From: Bryobacter sp964387685
GTDB lineage: Bacteria; Acidobacteriota; Terriglobia; Bryobacterales; Bryobacteraceae
Assembly (NCBI GenBank): GCA_964387685.1
Contig: CAYLXK010000012.1
Coordinates: 62,001-126,000, forward strand
Length of the DNA stretch: 64,000 nt
Direction of reading: 5' to 3'
Part shown: positions 16,900 through 26,192 of the stretch, one piece after another
Layout: each line of letters begins with the position of its first letter
How positions within the stretch are numbered: the stretch's first letter is position 1
Made by a program: the position numbers and the translations under genes
The notes under the pieces: generated by a model
Database searches by the model: none
What the model saw: the letters and a program-made list of their open reading frames with translations, nothing else
Told to the model about the DNA's origin: nothing

Positions 16900-19818
16900 T
16901 TAGCCGAGGTCGAACTTCTCTTGATGAATGAGGGGATCGGAGACAACCATCACCGGACGCCCGAGAATTTCCTCGATTTCCTCGTGATACTGGTTGTCGG
17001 TCGATTTGTAGACTTTCGCGACCTCTGGGTTGACGCGCAGCATCACGTCTTTTGCGTCGGCGACAGCCGGGGCCAGCTTCTTGGCTTCATTGAGAATTTC
17101 CCCAATGACGGTCTGCACGCTTTTGACATAAGCGGAGCCTTCGCAGTAGGGGCAGGGAGCGCATAGCGTGCGTTCCAGCGATTGCTTGACGCGCTTACGC
17201 GTGATGGCCACCAAACCAAAGTCGTTGAACTGGAGAATCTTGTAGGGCGCACGGTCCGCGCGCATGGCCTCTTCGAGAGCCTGCATGACTCGCAGACGGT
17301 TCTTGCGCTCGTCCATGTCGATGAAATCAATCACGATGATGCCACCCAGGTCGCGCAGCCGGACCTGGCGGACGATTTCCTTGATAGCTTCGACGTTCGT
17401 CTTGACGATGGTGTCTTCGAGCTTGTTGCTCTTGCCAACATACTTGCCGGTGTTGATGTCGATGGCTACCAGGGCTTCGGTCTGGTTGATAACGATGTAA
17501 CCGCCGGACTTCAGCCACACTTTGGGGCGCAGAGCCTTTTCGAGCTCCGCGCTAATGCCGAAGCTATCGAAGATCGGCGCGGGCCGGGTGTACATACGAA
17601 CGCGCGAAACCATGGCCGGCTGGAAGCGTTCCAGGAAGCCAAGAACGTTTTCGTAGATCTCTTCGCTGTCGACCCAAATCGACTTGAAGTCGGGGCCGAC
17701 CTGATCGCGCAGGACGCGCTCGACGATTTCGAGGTCGTGATAAATCAAGGCCGGGGCGGGCTTTGCCTCGGCCTTGCGGCGAATATCGATCCAGAGATTG
17801 TGGAGGAACTCCATGTCGGCCAGGATTTCGTTTTCAGCGCGGCCCTCGCCGGCCGTGCGGATGATGAAGCCGCCCGTCATAACGTCTTTGCGGGACTGGA
17901 GAATGCGCTTCAGGCGGGCACGCTCTTCATCGCTGCCGATTTTGCGGGAGACGCCGGTGTGATCCACGGTGGGCATATAGACGCAATAGCGTCCCGGTAG
18001 CGCAATGTGGGAGGTAATTCGAGCGCCCTTCTGTCCGAGGGGTTCCTTAGCGATCTGAACCAAGATTTCCTGGCCTTCTTTGAGAAGGTCCGTGATGGAG
18101 GGCTGAGCGCGGCGGAAGTCCGGGCGGTCGCTGCCACGGTCGCTACCACGGTCGCTGCCACGGTCGCTGCCACGGTCGGCGCTCCTATCGGCACCTCTGT
18201 CGGCGCCGCGGGGGGAACGCTCGCGCCGATCGTCGCGGCGATCAGGGCCACGCTCCTCACGGCGTTCCGCGGGCCGGCGATCTTCGCGGCGGCGTTCGCC
18301 CGGCAACAACGTTGGCACCTCCTCGCCTGCCGGAGAGTCAAGGGGAAGTTCAACCGCGCTTTGCGCAAGAGCGGGCGCTGGCGCAGCGCTTTCCCCAGCT
18401 GCCATAGCGCGGTCGCGACCGCGGCCACGGCGGCGGCGACGGCCACCACGATCGCCCTCACCGCGATTCTGAAGCGAACGCGTATCGTCCTGGCGCAGGT
18501 GGGCGGAGTACCCAAGGGAAGGTAGTACGGCAGAAGATTCTTCGCCCTCGGCCTCGGCCGAGTTCATGGATTCGCCTGGAACCGCAGTGCCCACGTCGGC
18601 CGTGGGGTCTTCGTCGTCTTCCTCGTCCTCTGCGCTTTCATCGTCATCGCCCGCCTCGTCCTCGTTCTCTACTTCTTCTTCCTCCTCCTCTTCCTCGTCT
18701 TCGTCGTTCTCTTCCTCTTGGTCTTCGTCTTCGTTCAGTTCTTCGGAGGACGCCTCGGGGTGCTCATCGATACGGGCCGCCTCTTCGTAGTCGCGTTCTT
18801 CCTCGCGTTCCTTGGCGATCTCCGCAAGATGTTCCTTAACTTCTTCGAGAACGGCGGCTTCCTCGTCGGCGGCGATGGCCTCGGTGGTCAAAACGCGGAC
18901 GGAGCTAATCGGAGCCTCCTGCGGCGCTTCCGCAACCTCATTCAAAGAGGCCGCGACAAGGCCCGCCGGGTTGTCGTCATCCTCGTCGTCCACCTCGGCG
19001 CTGGGATCCGCGGGTGGCGGCACGATTGGCAGCTCGGAGAGGACTATGGTTTTGGCTTTGAGCTTCGAGCGGGTTTCGCCCGGCAACAGAATAACTTCCG
19101 CGACCTCTTCAACCAGCGGGGCGGATTCAACTTCGACTTCGTTTTCGGACTCCTCGGTCTCATCCACCGGGCCGGAGTACTTGCTTTCCGGAAAGCTGCC
19201 ACCACGGGTGGGGCGACCACCGCGGCGCCGTCTCCGGCCGCGTCCAGCCTCGCCATTTTCGCCCGCAGCCCCTGGCGCCTCACGAACGACTTCCACTTCC
19301 GCCGCCCCAGTCGAGTGCGCGGGCTCCAAAGGTTCCGGGAGAGGAGGGACACCAAGAAATTCCGTAGGCGCAGCGGCAACGGTTTCAGCGTCCCGGCCTC
19401 TGCCGCGATCCCGGCCCCTGCCGCGATCCCGGCCACGCCCGCGGCGGCCGGAGTCGCTGTTACGGTCGCCATTGCGATCTCCGCCCCGGTCTCCACTGCG
19501 GTCCCCACTGCGGTCCGCACTGCGATCTCCGCCGCGATCCGGCGCGCGGTCCGCGCCCCGTGCCTCGCCGACGCGCTCGAATTCGTCGTTTTCCTCAAAG
19601 AAGTCTGAGACATAGAGAAAGGTGTCGCGCTCCAGGCCTAAGTCGACGAAGGCCGACTGCATACCTGGAAGGACGCGCGTGACGCGGCCTTTGTGAACAG
19701 AGCCGGCGAGGGAGTATTCGTTGGCTCGTTGGAAATAAATCTCAACCAGCTGGTCATCTTCAAGCAGGGCGACGCGCGTTTCATGGCGGCCGCCGGAAAT
19801 CACTAATTCTTTAGCCAT
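16900..19818 (-). CDS. rng: Ribonuclease E/G with a ~500-residue disordered insertion in the S1 domain
   Basis: A 972-residue RNase E/G-family endoribonuclease. Residues 1-75 are the start of the fold, including the first S1-domain half (GSVHKGRVTRVLPGMQSAFVDLGLERDTFLYVSDF). The rest of S1 resumes near residue 574 (ITDLLKEGQEILVQIAKEPLGQKGAR). In between are about 500 low-complexity residues: Arg/Asp/Gly repeats, an acidic tract of D/E and a second Arg-rich block with four GSDR units. The catalytic core is intact: D787 in AIDINTGK and D831 in IVIDFIDM, as well as the zinc-link CPYCEG (C889, C892). The enzyme cuts single-stranded RNA in mRNA decay and rRNA processing. The start is ATG 19818, which has AGGAGAAG about 5 nt upstream; an upstream in-frame ATG lacks this. 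Confidence 0.92.
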   Translation of the reverse strand: MAKELVISGGRHETRVALLEDDQLVEIYFQRANEYSLAGSVHKGRVTRVLPGMQSAFVDLGLERDTFLYVSDFFEENDEFERVGEARGADRAPDRGGDRSADRSGDRSGDRGGDRNGDRNSDSGRRGRGRDRGRGRDRGRGRDAETVAAAPTEFLGVPPLPEPLEPAHSTGAAEVEVVREAPGAAGENGEAGRGRRRRRGGRPTRGGSFPESKYSGPVDETEESENEVEVESAPLVEEVAEVILLPGETRSKLKAKTIVLSELPIVPPPADPSAEVDDEDDDNPAGLVAASLNEVAEAPQEAPISSVRVLTTEAIAADEEAAVLEEVKEHLAEIAKEREEERDYEEAARIDEHPEASSEELNEDEDQEEENDEDEEEEEEEEVENEDEAGDDDESAEDEEDDEDPTADVGTAVPGESMNSAEAEGEESSAVLPSLGYSAHLRQDDTRSLQNRGEGDRGGRRRRRGRGRDRAMAAGESAAPAPALAQSAVELPLDSPAGEEVPTLLPGERRREDRRPAERREERGPDRRDDRRERSPRGADRGADRSADRGSDRGSDRGSDRGSDRPDFRRAQPSITDLLKEGQEILVQIAKEPLGQKGARITSHIALPGRYCVYMPTVDHTGVSRKIGSDEERARLKRILQSRKDVMTGGFIIRTAGEGRAENEILADMEFLHNLWIDIRRKAEAKPAPALIYHDLEIVERVLRDQVGPDFKSIWVDSEEIYENVLGFLERFQPAMVSRVRMYTRPAPIFDSFGISAELEKALRPKVWLKSGGYIVINQTEALVAIDINTGKYVGKSNKLEDTIVKTNVEAIKEIVRQVRLRDLGGIIVIDFIDMDERKNRLRVMQALEEAMRADRAPYKILQFNDFGLVAITRKRVKQSLERTLCAPCPYCEGSAYVKSVQTVIGEILNEAKKLAPAVADAKDVMLRVNPEVAKVYKSTDNQYHEEIEEILGRPVMVVSDPLIHQEKFDLG

Positions 19819-20122
19819 AGGGCTTCTCCTCAAGCGAAGCGCTCCAGGCGGGCTCTTAGATCACATGCGCCTCAGGGGCGCTCATTCATCCAGACGCGGC
19901 GGGCGAGCCAGGCACACTCCCTTCGATTTAGGAAAATCCTTCAATCGACGAAGGCCAGGCGTATATCAATTGGGTCCATGACTGCGCGAATCCGCCGCAA
20001 GTCGCCCACAAAATTCTGGAAGCCCTGGCGGCTTCCCGCACTGCGTCTAAAATCGGTACCGTTTACACGGATGTGGCTTCGATTCTCGCCGGAAGAGCGA
20101 TCGTTCCAACAAGTCTGGTAAA
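19819..20122 (-). other. Intergenic region between rodA and the RNase E/G gene
   Basis: These 304 bases carry no recognised gene. On the minus strand a 61-codon frame (19941-20126, TTG start overlapping the rodA stop) has no family resemblance and is probably not coding. On the plus strand one frame reads protein-like from about 19930 to 20148 (for example AYINWVHDC, VAHKILEALAASR and SKIGTVYTDVASILAG) but has no start codon at its beginning and a TAG just upstream, as a decayed gene piece might. The RNase ribosome-binding site is at the 19819 end. No clear promoter or terminator was found. Confidence 0.3.
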
Positions 20123-21214
20123 TCAATTCAAAAATCGCCGGAGCCGGACATTATTCACAAGCCCCAGCATCAAAAAAACGGAAATCATACTGGACCCGCC
20201 ATAGCTCAACAAAGGCAGCGGAATCCCGGCCACGGGCATCAGCCCTGCGACCATTCCTATATTCTCCAACACATGGAAAAGCAAGACGGCGCCAACGCCC
20301 ATACAGATGGCTGTACCGGCCCGGTCCGGGGCCGTTTGGGCATTCTGCAAAATCTGCATCAATAAGAGGAAATATAACCCAAGTACGGCGACCACACCGA
20401 CAAAGCCATGCTCTTCGGCAAAGGCGGCGAAGATAAAGTCCGTATGGGCAAAGGGCAAAAAGCGAAGTTGTATCTGCATGCCGCGCGTCACGCCCGCGCC
20501 CCACATGCCTCCGGAACCGACGGCTATCTTGGACTGCAAGACTTGATAGCCGGCGCCCTGGGGGTCCGTGGTGGGGTCGAGGAAACTGGTCAAACGCGCG
20601 CGCTGGTAATCCTTCATGAGGAACCAACCGGCGGGCATGACGAGCACAACTAGGATCAAGAGAGTGATGGCCTGCTGGCGGGTGAGGCCGGCAAGCAATA
20701 AACCAACGGCGAGTATGGGCAGGTAGCACAACGAGGTGCCCAAGTCCGGTTGCAGGTTCACGAGCGCGAAGGGGACGAGAACCACCGACATCAGCTTCAC
20801 CAGATCGCGAAGATCGAGCGAATCGTTTTTCAACTCGGAAAGGAAACGAGCGACGAAGAGGATCAAGACGATCTTCATGAATTCGGAAGGTTGGAGTTTA
20901 AAGCCGCCACCTAGGGAAATCCAACGCTTGGCGCCCAAGACGACGCGGCTCAGAATCAAAAGGCAAAACAGAACGACGCTAAAGGCAATGTACAGAAACG
21001 GCGCCTGCCCCAGCAGCGAGTGGTAATCGATTTGGCTGGCGAGGTAAAACACGACCAGGCCAACCGCAATATACAGGCCCTGTTTCCACCAGAGGCTGCT
21101 GGCTTCTTCCGCTTGCGTGGCCGAATAAATCTGCAATACGCCGATGCCGCACAGCAGCAACGCGATCACGACCATGGTCCAGTCGAGGTCGCGAAAGCTG
21201 CGGTTTTCCATCAT
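20123..21214 (-). CDS. rodA: RodA peptidoglycan glycosyltransferase
   Basis: This 363-residue SEDS-family membrane protein has about 10 membrane segments. Family motifs are GAKRWISLGGGFKLQPSEFMKI (about residue 94), QPDLGTSLCYLPI (about 155), FLPFAHTDFIFAAFAEEHGFVG (about 255) and GIPLPLLSYGGSSMISVFLMLGLVNN near the C-terminus. RodA polymerises lipid II into glycan strands during side-wall growth, working with the class B PBP2. Its start overlaps the end of the PBP2 gene (ATGA, 21211-21214), as expected for partners made in equal amounts. Confidence 0.95.
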   Translation of the reverse strand: MMENRSFRDLDWTMVVIALLLCGIGVLQIYSATQAEEASSLWWKQGLYIAVGLVVFYLASQIDYHSLLGQAPFLYIAFSVVLFCLLILSRVVLGAKRWISLGGGFKLQPSEFMKIVLILFVARFLSELKNDSLDLRDLVKLMSVVLVPFALVNLQPDLGTSLCYLPILAVGLLLAGLTRQQAITLLILVVLVMPAGWFLMKDYQRARLTSFLDPTTDPQGAGYQVLQSKIAVGSGGMWGAGVTRGMQIQLRFLPFAHTDFIFAAFAEEHGFVGVVAVLGLYFLLLMQILQNAQTAPDRAGTAICMGVGAVLLFHVLENIGMVAGLMPVAGIPLPLLSYGGSSMISVFLMLGLVNNVRLRRFLN

Positions 21215-23091
21215 AGGCGGGGGTCTCCCTCGAACTTAGCGGGCACGGCCGGGGCGGGGGTCTGAGAAAGCTCTTTGCGGGCTTTCTTGTCAAGATACGC
21301 CTTCACGATATCGCGAGCGATCAAGCCCGCGTCGGGGCCGTGCTCGCCTTCTTCCCAAAGCACCGAAACGACAATCTCGGGATTCACTCTCGGGGCGAAA
21401 GCGACAAACCACGCGTTGTCTTTCAGCCGGATGCCCGTCGCCTTCTGGTACTCGTTGGAGGCGATTTGAGCCGTACCCGTCTTGCCGCACATTTCGTTGT
21501 TAGGCAAACGGGCGCGGCCGGCGGTGCCTCCGCCATTCACCACGTCGCAGACCCCGTCCATCACCTGCCGGACATGATCGAGATTCAATTCGGCTTTGCG
21601 GGCGGGCTTCTGCGACACATTGCCCTTGATGAGATGGGGGGTGTGCCAGACGCCGCCCATCACCAAACCACCGTAGGCATGGGCCAACTGAATGGGCGTG
21701 GCGGTGAGGTAGCCTTGGCCGATCGCAACCGAAATCGTATCCCCGCCGTACCATTTTTCGCGCAATGCCCGGACCTTCCATTTGGTGGAAGGCAAAGTGC
21801 CTTCGGCCTCGGACGGAAGGTCGATTCCGGTTTTGGCGCCGAAACCGGCGAGTTCGGCGTACTTCGCGATTTGGTCAATGCCGATGCGATTGCCTACCTG
21901 GTAGAAGTAGACGTCGCAACTCTGGGCGATGCCACGGCGCAGGCTGGTAGAGCCATGCCCCCGTTTGTTGTGGCAATGAAAATAGCGGCCGTAAAAATTG
22001 AAGCCGCCGCCGCATCCGAAGCTGGTCTCATTATCGATTTCACCGGATTCCAGAGCGGCGATAGCGACGATCGGCTTAAACGTACTGCCCGGAGCCAGCT
22101 GGGCTTGAATCGCCCGGTTCAGCAGCGGCTTTTCGGGGTTGCTGAAAATATCGCGCCATTCGCGGCTGCGGTCCCGCGAAGAAAGCTTGGCGAGGTCGTA
22201 GCCCGGCTTGGACGTCATGGCGAGCACTTCGCCGTTGCGGGGATCGAGCGCGATGGCGCCGCCGCGGCGGCCCTCCATGGCCAGCTCCATAACGGTTTGG
22301 AGATCGAGATCGATGGTGGTTTCGATAGACTGGCCCGGAACGGCGGCCTTGAATCCGAGCACCCGGCGTTCTTCGCCTTTATTGTTAACCAGGACCTGGC
22401 GCTGGCCGTCCACGCCGGAGAGCGTTTCGTTGTACTGGCGCTCGAGGCCCGTCTTGCCGACGAGATCGCCTTGACGGTATTTGGCGAAGTCTGCCTGGTT
22501 CAACTCGGCTTCCGATACTTCGCCGACGTAACCGACCAGGTGGGCGGCGAAACCATTGGAAGGGTAGACGCGGCGTTCAGTGTGGATGAGTTCGAGTTCG
22601 GGATAGGTGTCGGGGTCTCGATGGGCCTCCACAAAGGCGATTTCGGACGGGGTGAGTTCTTCCTTAAGAATCATCGCCTCGTATTTAGGACGAGGACGAT
22701 AACGCTTCAGGCGCGCCAGCACATCCTCATAATCGAGGTTCAAACCTTCCGCGATGGCGCGCAGATGGTCTTCATGAAGAGTTTCCCGGCTCAGGAGCAC
22801 GCTAAAGCTCGAATGGTTGTCTACAAAGACCCGCTTGTCGCGATCGAGAATTTTGCCGCGGGGAGCGGGAATGGGAAAGCTCTTGATGCGGTTGCGTTCC
22901 GCCTTCAACGAATAGAGATCCTCGTTTCGGATCTGCAGGTTCCAATATCCGCCGACGAGAAAAAGAAAAACCGCCACCGCGCAGTATTGTAGGACCGCGA
23001 TTTTTCCTTGCGCAAACTTGCCCTCGTCCCGCAGCAGACTCAGTCTGGCGTGGTAATCCTCATTGCGCGCTCTGCCGGGAGTTAGAAACAC
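21211..23091 (-). CDS. mrdA: Penicillin-binding protein 2 (MrdA)
   Basis: This 626-residue class B PBP has one N-terminal membrane anchor (about 30-52), a dimerisation/pedestal region and a transpeptidase domain. The active-site motifs are S336-T-F-K339 (LAPGSTFKP), S391-C-D in AQSCDVYFYQ, and K537-T-G-T in CGKTGTAQ. The cysteine in the SxN position is a small deviation; SxD is common in PBP2. It cross-links the glycan made by RodA in elongation. The start is GTG 23091, 6 bp after the mreD stop, and the 3' end overlaps rodA. It is the fourth gene of the mre/mrd operon. Confidence 0.95.
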   Translation of the reverse strand: MFLTPGRARNEDYHARLSLLRDEGKFAQGKIAVLQYCAVAVFLFLVGGYWNLQIRNEDLYSLKAERNRIKSFPIPAPRGKILDRDKRVFVDNHSSFSVLLSRETLHEDHLRAIAEGLNLDYEDVLARLKRYRPRPKYEAMILKEELTPSEIAFVEAHRDPDTYPELELIHTERRVYPSNGFAAHLVGYVGEVSEAELNQADFAKYRQGDLVGKTGLERQYNETLSGVDGQRQVLVNNKGEERRVLGFKAAVPGQSIETTIDLDLQTVMELAMEGRRGGAIALDPRNGEVLAMTSKPGYDLAKLSSRDRSREWRDIFSNPEKPLLNRAIQAQLAPGSTFKPIVAIAALESGEIDNETSFGCGGGFNFYGRYFHCHNKRGHGSTSLRRGIAQSCDVYFYQVGNRIGIDQIAKYAELAGFGAKTGIDLPSEAEGTLPSTKWKVRALREKWYGGDTISVAIGQGYLTATPIQLAHAYGGLVMGGVWHTPHLIKGNVSQKPARKAELNLDHVRQVMDGVCDVVNGGGTAGRARLPNNEMCGKTGTAQIASNEYQKATGIRLKDNAWFVAFAPRVNPEIVVSVLWEEGEHGPDAGLIARDIVKAYLDKKARKELSQTPAPAVPAKFEGDPRL

Positions 23092-23097
23092 AAAGGG

Positions 23098-23643
23098 CTA
23101 GTTTTCACTTTCCTCTCTAAGTCTATCCAAGACAAGAAAAAGGGGCAGCGCGATCGCAGAGTTAAAAAGGGCACGCACCGCTTCGTCGACCGTGTTGATA
23201 TTGGGCGCCAAGCCCAGCAATGCGCGCACCATGACCCAGTAAAAGAACTGATGGAAAAGGAAGAAGAATACGCACAAAATGAAGCGCAGCGCGGGATTGT
23301 TCACGTCAAAGCGGAGGCTGACGCTAGCGGCGAAGTAGCCGACGAGCGTTTTGACAATCCCGAACATGCCCAGGGGCTGCTGGGAAAGGGAATCCTGCAT
23401 CAGACCTATGGTGGCGCCGATGGCCACGCCGGCGATAGGCTGCCGCTTCATTAAGGAAAAGTAGATCGTGACCAAGAGAGGAAACTCGAGAACGCGGGAG
23501 CGTTCAATGAAGCGGGGCAGAAAGACGTCGAGCAGGACACTGAGCAGGGGGATCAGGAAGAAAACGATGGGACGGAAAGTGGAATTGCCTCGCTTGCGGC
23601 GGCCATCGAGGAAGTTGGAATCGGTAAAGTCGCTAGAGGCCAT
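23098..23643 (-). CDS. mreD: Rod shape-determining protein MreD
   Basis: A 181-residue, very hydrophobic protein with about five membrane segments (PIVFFLIPLLSVLLDVFLPRF, FPLLVTIYFSLMKR, AGVAIGATIGLMQDSLSQQPLG and others). Its place between mreC and mrdA and its length fit MreD, the least conserved elongasome component. The motif around GLMQDSLSQQPLGMFG is typical. It would link MreC and MreB to the cell-wall synthases in the inner membrane. The gene starts 9 bp after mreC ends, with the ATG at 23643. Confidence 0.9.
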   Translation of the reverse strand: MASSDFTDSNFLDGRRKRGNSTFRPIVFFLIPLLSVLLDVFLPRFIERSRVLEFPLLVTIYFSLMKRQPIAGVAIGATIGLMQDSLSQQPLGMFGIVKTLVGYFAASVSLRFDVNNPALRFILCVFFFLFHQFFYWVMVRALLGLAPNINTVDEAVRALFNSAIALPLFLVLDRLREESEN

Positions 23644-23652
23644 GCGTGCTCG

Positions 23653-24858
23653 CTAAAAGTGATCCTGGGGAGGAGCGGCCGGGGGGGATACGGGGGTAGG
23701 GGCAGCCGGAGAGGCGGCCGCAGGGGCCGACGCGCCAGCGGGGACGGCGAGGGGTTTATCCGGTGCCGCAGGCGTTACAGAACCCGGCGGGGGAACGGCG
23801 GGCACTTTCTTCACCACCGGAGCGTTGAAGTTGGGAACGCGCCCACCATTACCGTAGCTGAGGCCTTGCTGCTCACCCAACGCCTTGTACCGGTCGACGA
23901 GGCGGTCCGCGTCGGTGCCAAAGACCTTATTGTTTTCCGCGGCCCCGGAGAGGCTCGTGGTGGCGGCACCGTCGGGGGGCGGAGGCGGAAGCAGCTTGGT
24001 CGTCGGGCCGCTATCGACCAGCAGCGAAGGATCGGGGATCTGTTGGTGAACGCCCTCAAGCACGACTAAGACCTCTTCCAGGCCTTTCTCGAAGGCCGCT
24101 GGGGCCACGTAGACTTCCTTAAAGAACTTCCCCTGCTTGGCCACTCGGACAATACCGACGGGCAGCCCTTTGGGGAAAATGCGATCGTCGCCGGAGGTGT
24201 AAAAGGTTTCGCCGACTTCGACAGTCTGTTCGTTCTGGATATAGTCGACCAGCAACTGATTGTTTCCCTGGCCTTTCGCGGTGCCGTGGACCCGCGTTTT
24301 GTCCGAGCTGACCCCGCAGGCAAAGGTTGGATCGGTGACCAAAACCACTTGTGAACCCGTGGGGTAAGCGGCGGTCACTTTGCCGACAATTCCGTCAGGC
24401 GTGATCACGGCCATGCCTTTCATCACACCAGCGGGCGAGCCGCGGTCGATGAAGACGACCTTTGAATTCATGCCTGCGCCCGCGCCGATAATGCGGGCGC
24501 CAATCGTTTTCGAGGGATTCCGTTGGGCGAAGGACGCCAGTGCCTCGACGCGGTTCGCGGTGGCGAGTTCCTCTTTCAGAAATTGATTCTCCAACTTCAG
24601 GCGGTCCAGGTTGGCTTTCAGTTCCTTGTTTTGCGTGCGCACCTCGAGCAATTGCCAGTAGTCGCCCGCGACTCCGAAGGTATTGGCCCGAAGGCCCTCC
24701 AGCACCCTGGCCAGGGGAGTGATCGCGGTGACGGCCCAAACGCGAATCAGGCGGACGTCCTGGTTGTTCTTCACCTGCACCGCGAGCAAGACCAGCTGGG
24801 CGAGGATCACGATCAACAGGACGGAAAGATTCCGGTATCGCGCAAGAAAACTATCCAT
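23653..24858 (-). CDS. mreC: Rod shape-determining protein MreC
   Basis: The product is about 401 residues. It has an N-terminal cytoplasmic piece and one membrane segment (LSVLLIVILAQLVLLAVQV), a coiled coil (YWQLLEVRTQNKELKANLDRLKLENQFLKEEL), and the periplasmic MreC beta domain with GAGMNSKVVFIDRGSPAGVMKGMAVITPDGIVGKV and SGDDRIFPKGLPVGIV. The C-terminal 130 residues are Pro/Ala-rich and look disordered, a longer tail than usual. MreC organises the periplasmic side of the elongation machinery. An in-frame ATG at 24879 would add seven residues; neither start has a strong ribosome-binding site, so the start is uncertain. Confidence 0.93.
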   Translation of the reverse strand: MDSFLARYRNLSVLLIVILAQLVLLAVQVKNNQDVRLIRVWAVTAITPLARVLEGLRANTFGVAGDYWQLLEVRTQNKELKANLDRLKLENQFLKEELATANRVEALASFAQRNPSKTIGARIIGAGAGMNSKVVFIDRGSPAGVMKGMAVITPDGIVGKVTAAYPTGSQVVLVTDPTFACGVSSDKTRVHGTAKGQGNNQLLVDYIQNEQTVEVGETFYTSGDDRIFPKGLPVGIVRVAKQGKFFKEVYVAPAAFEKGLEEVLVVLEGVHQQIPDPSLLVDSGPTTKLLPPPPPDGAATTSLSGAAENNKVFGTDADRLVDRYKALGEQQGLSYGNGGRVPNFNAPVVKKVPAVPPPGSVTPAAPDKPLAVPAGASAPAAASPAAPTPVSPPAAPPQDHF

Positions 24859-24927
24859 GGCTAGAAGCCCGTCTCTCATTCCAGCCTACACGGCGGCTTG
24901 CGGCGGCGCGGCGGAATTACTCAATGC

Positions 24928-25953
24928 CTACTCGATTGCGATGCGGCGCAAGAGTTTAAAGTCCGACAGCATGCGCCCAATGCCCAGAACCACGCAAGCG
25001 AGTGGGTCCTCGGCAATAGAGACGGGAAGCCCCGTTTCCTGCCGGATGCGCCGGTCGAGGTTCTTGATCAGGCCGCCACCGCCCGTGAGGACAATACCGC
25101 GGTCGCTAATGTCGGCCGACAATTCAGGAGGCGTGCGTTCGAGGGCCACGCGGATAGCGTTCATAATCGTGGCAATCCCTTCGGCAAGCGCTTCGCGAAT
25201 TTCCTCGTCGCCGATGGTGATGGTGCGCGGGACGCCCTCGATCAGGTTACGGCCCTTGATTTCCATGGAGATCGGTTTGTCGAGTTCCGCGGCGGAGCCA
25301 AGGTGAATCTTGATTTGCTCGGCCGTGCGCTCCCCGACCAATAGATTGTATTTGCGCTTCAGGTACTGGATGATGGCGTCGTCCAACTCGTTACCGGCGA
25401 CGCGGACCGAGCGGGAATACACGATGCCGGCTAGCGAAATAACCGCCACGTCCGTGGTGCCGCCGCCGATATCGACAACCATGTTGCCGCCGGGCTCGGA
25501 AACCGGCAAGCCCGCACCGATCGCGGCGACCATCGCCTGTTCAACCAGGTGCACTTCGCTGGCTTTAGCACGATAGGCCGAATCGATGACGGCGCGCTTT
25601 TCCACCTGGGTGATCTCGCTTGGCACGCCGATCACAATGCGCGGATGGACCAGCATTTTGCGTCCATGGGCCTTTTGAATGAAGTAGTTGAGCATGCGCT
25701 CGGTGACCTTGAAGTCGGCAATGACGCCGTCTTTCATCGGACGGATGGCCACGATGTTGCCCGGCGTGCGGCCCAGCATTTCCTTGGCTTCTTTGCCGAC
25801 CGCTTCGACCTCGCCGTTCGTTTTGTTGATGGCAACAATGGAAGGCTCATTGACGACGATGCCCTTCCCTTTGGCATAAACAAGCGTGTTGGCCGTGCCA
25901 AGGTCGATGGCCAGGTCGGAAGAGAACAAACTAAACAACGAGCGAATATTCAT
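24928..25953 (-). CDS. mreB: Rod shape-determining protein MreB
   Basis: This 341-residue actin homologue starts at ATG 25953 (NIRSLFSLFSSDLAIDLGTANTLV), the usual MreB N-terminus; an upstream in-frame start would add an unrelated tail. Family motifs include the phosphate-1 loop DLAIDLGTANTLVY, GNIVAIRPMKDGVIADF, PSEITQVEKRAVIDSA, MVVDIGGGTTDVAVISL (phosphate-2 loop) and GIVLTGGGGLIKNLDRRI (adenosine site). MreB forms ATP-dependent filaments under the inner membrane and guides side-wall synthesis. It is the first gene of the leftward mreBCD-mrdA-rodA operon, and its presence implies a rod-shaped cell. Confidence 0.96.
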   Translation of the reverse strand: MNIRSLFSLFSSDLAIDLGTANTLVYAKGKGIVVNEPSIVAINKTNGEVEAVGKEAKEMLGRTPGNIVAIRPMKDGVIADFKVTERMLNYFIQKAHGRKMLVHPRIVIGVPSEITQVEKRAVIDSAYRAKASEVHLVEQAMVAAIGAGLPVSEPGGNMVVDIGGGTTDVAVISLAGIVYSRSVRVAGNELDDAIIQYLKRKYNLLVGERTAEQIKIHLGSAAELDKPISMEIKGRNLIEGVPRTITIGDEEIREALAEGIATIMNAIRVALERTPPELSADISDRGIVLTGGGGLIKNLDRRIRQETGLPVSIAEDPLACVVLGIGRMLSDFKLLRRIAIE

Positions 25954-26192
25954 GAAAACGAAAAAGAGTGCTAACGGATGAGGATTGAAAGCGCGCCGCT
26001 GTTTCACAAAAAAGCGGTGGTCTCTTTTTGAGCGTAGCAACAAGGCCGAGGCTTTGCATTAAATTGCGCGCTGGATGCAAAAAAGTTCTCACCAAAAGCA
26101 ATCCCCGCACGTGGGGGTATCGGCAACCCACACCGTTCTCGATTTATCTCCCCCCCAAGCGGCTTCAGAACCCTAGGGCCAAAAGGGTACAA

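Noticed and set aside
19941..20126. 61-codon minus-strand gene overlapping the rodA stop
   Set aside because: TTG start, no ribosome-binding site, no family resemblance. The overlap alone does not support it.
21340..22992. 550-codon plus-strand open frame
   Set aside because: Antisense of mrdA, which shows all three PBP active-site motifs. The antisense product has no domain resemblance.
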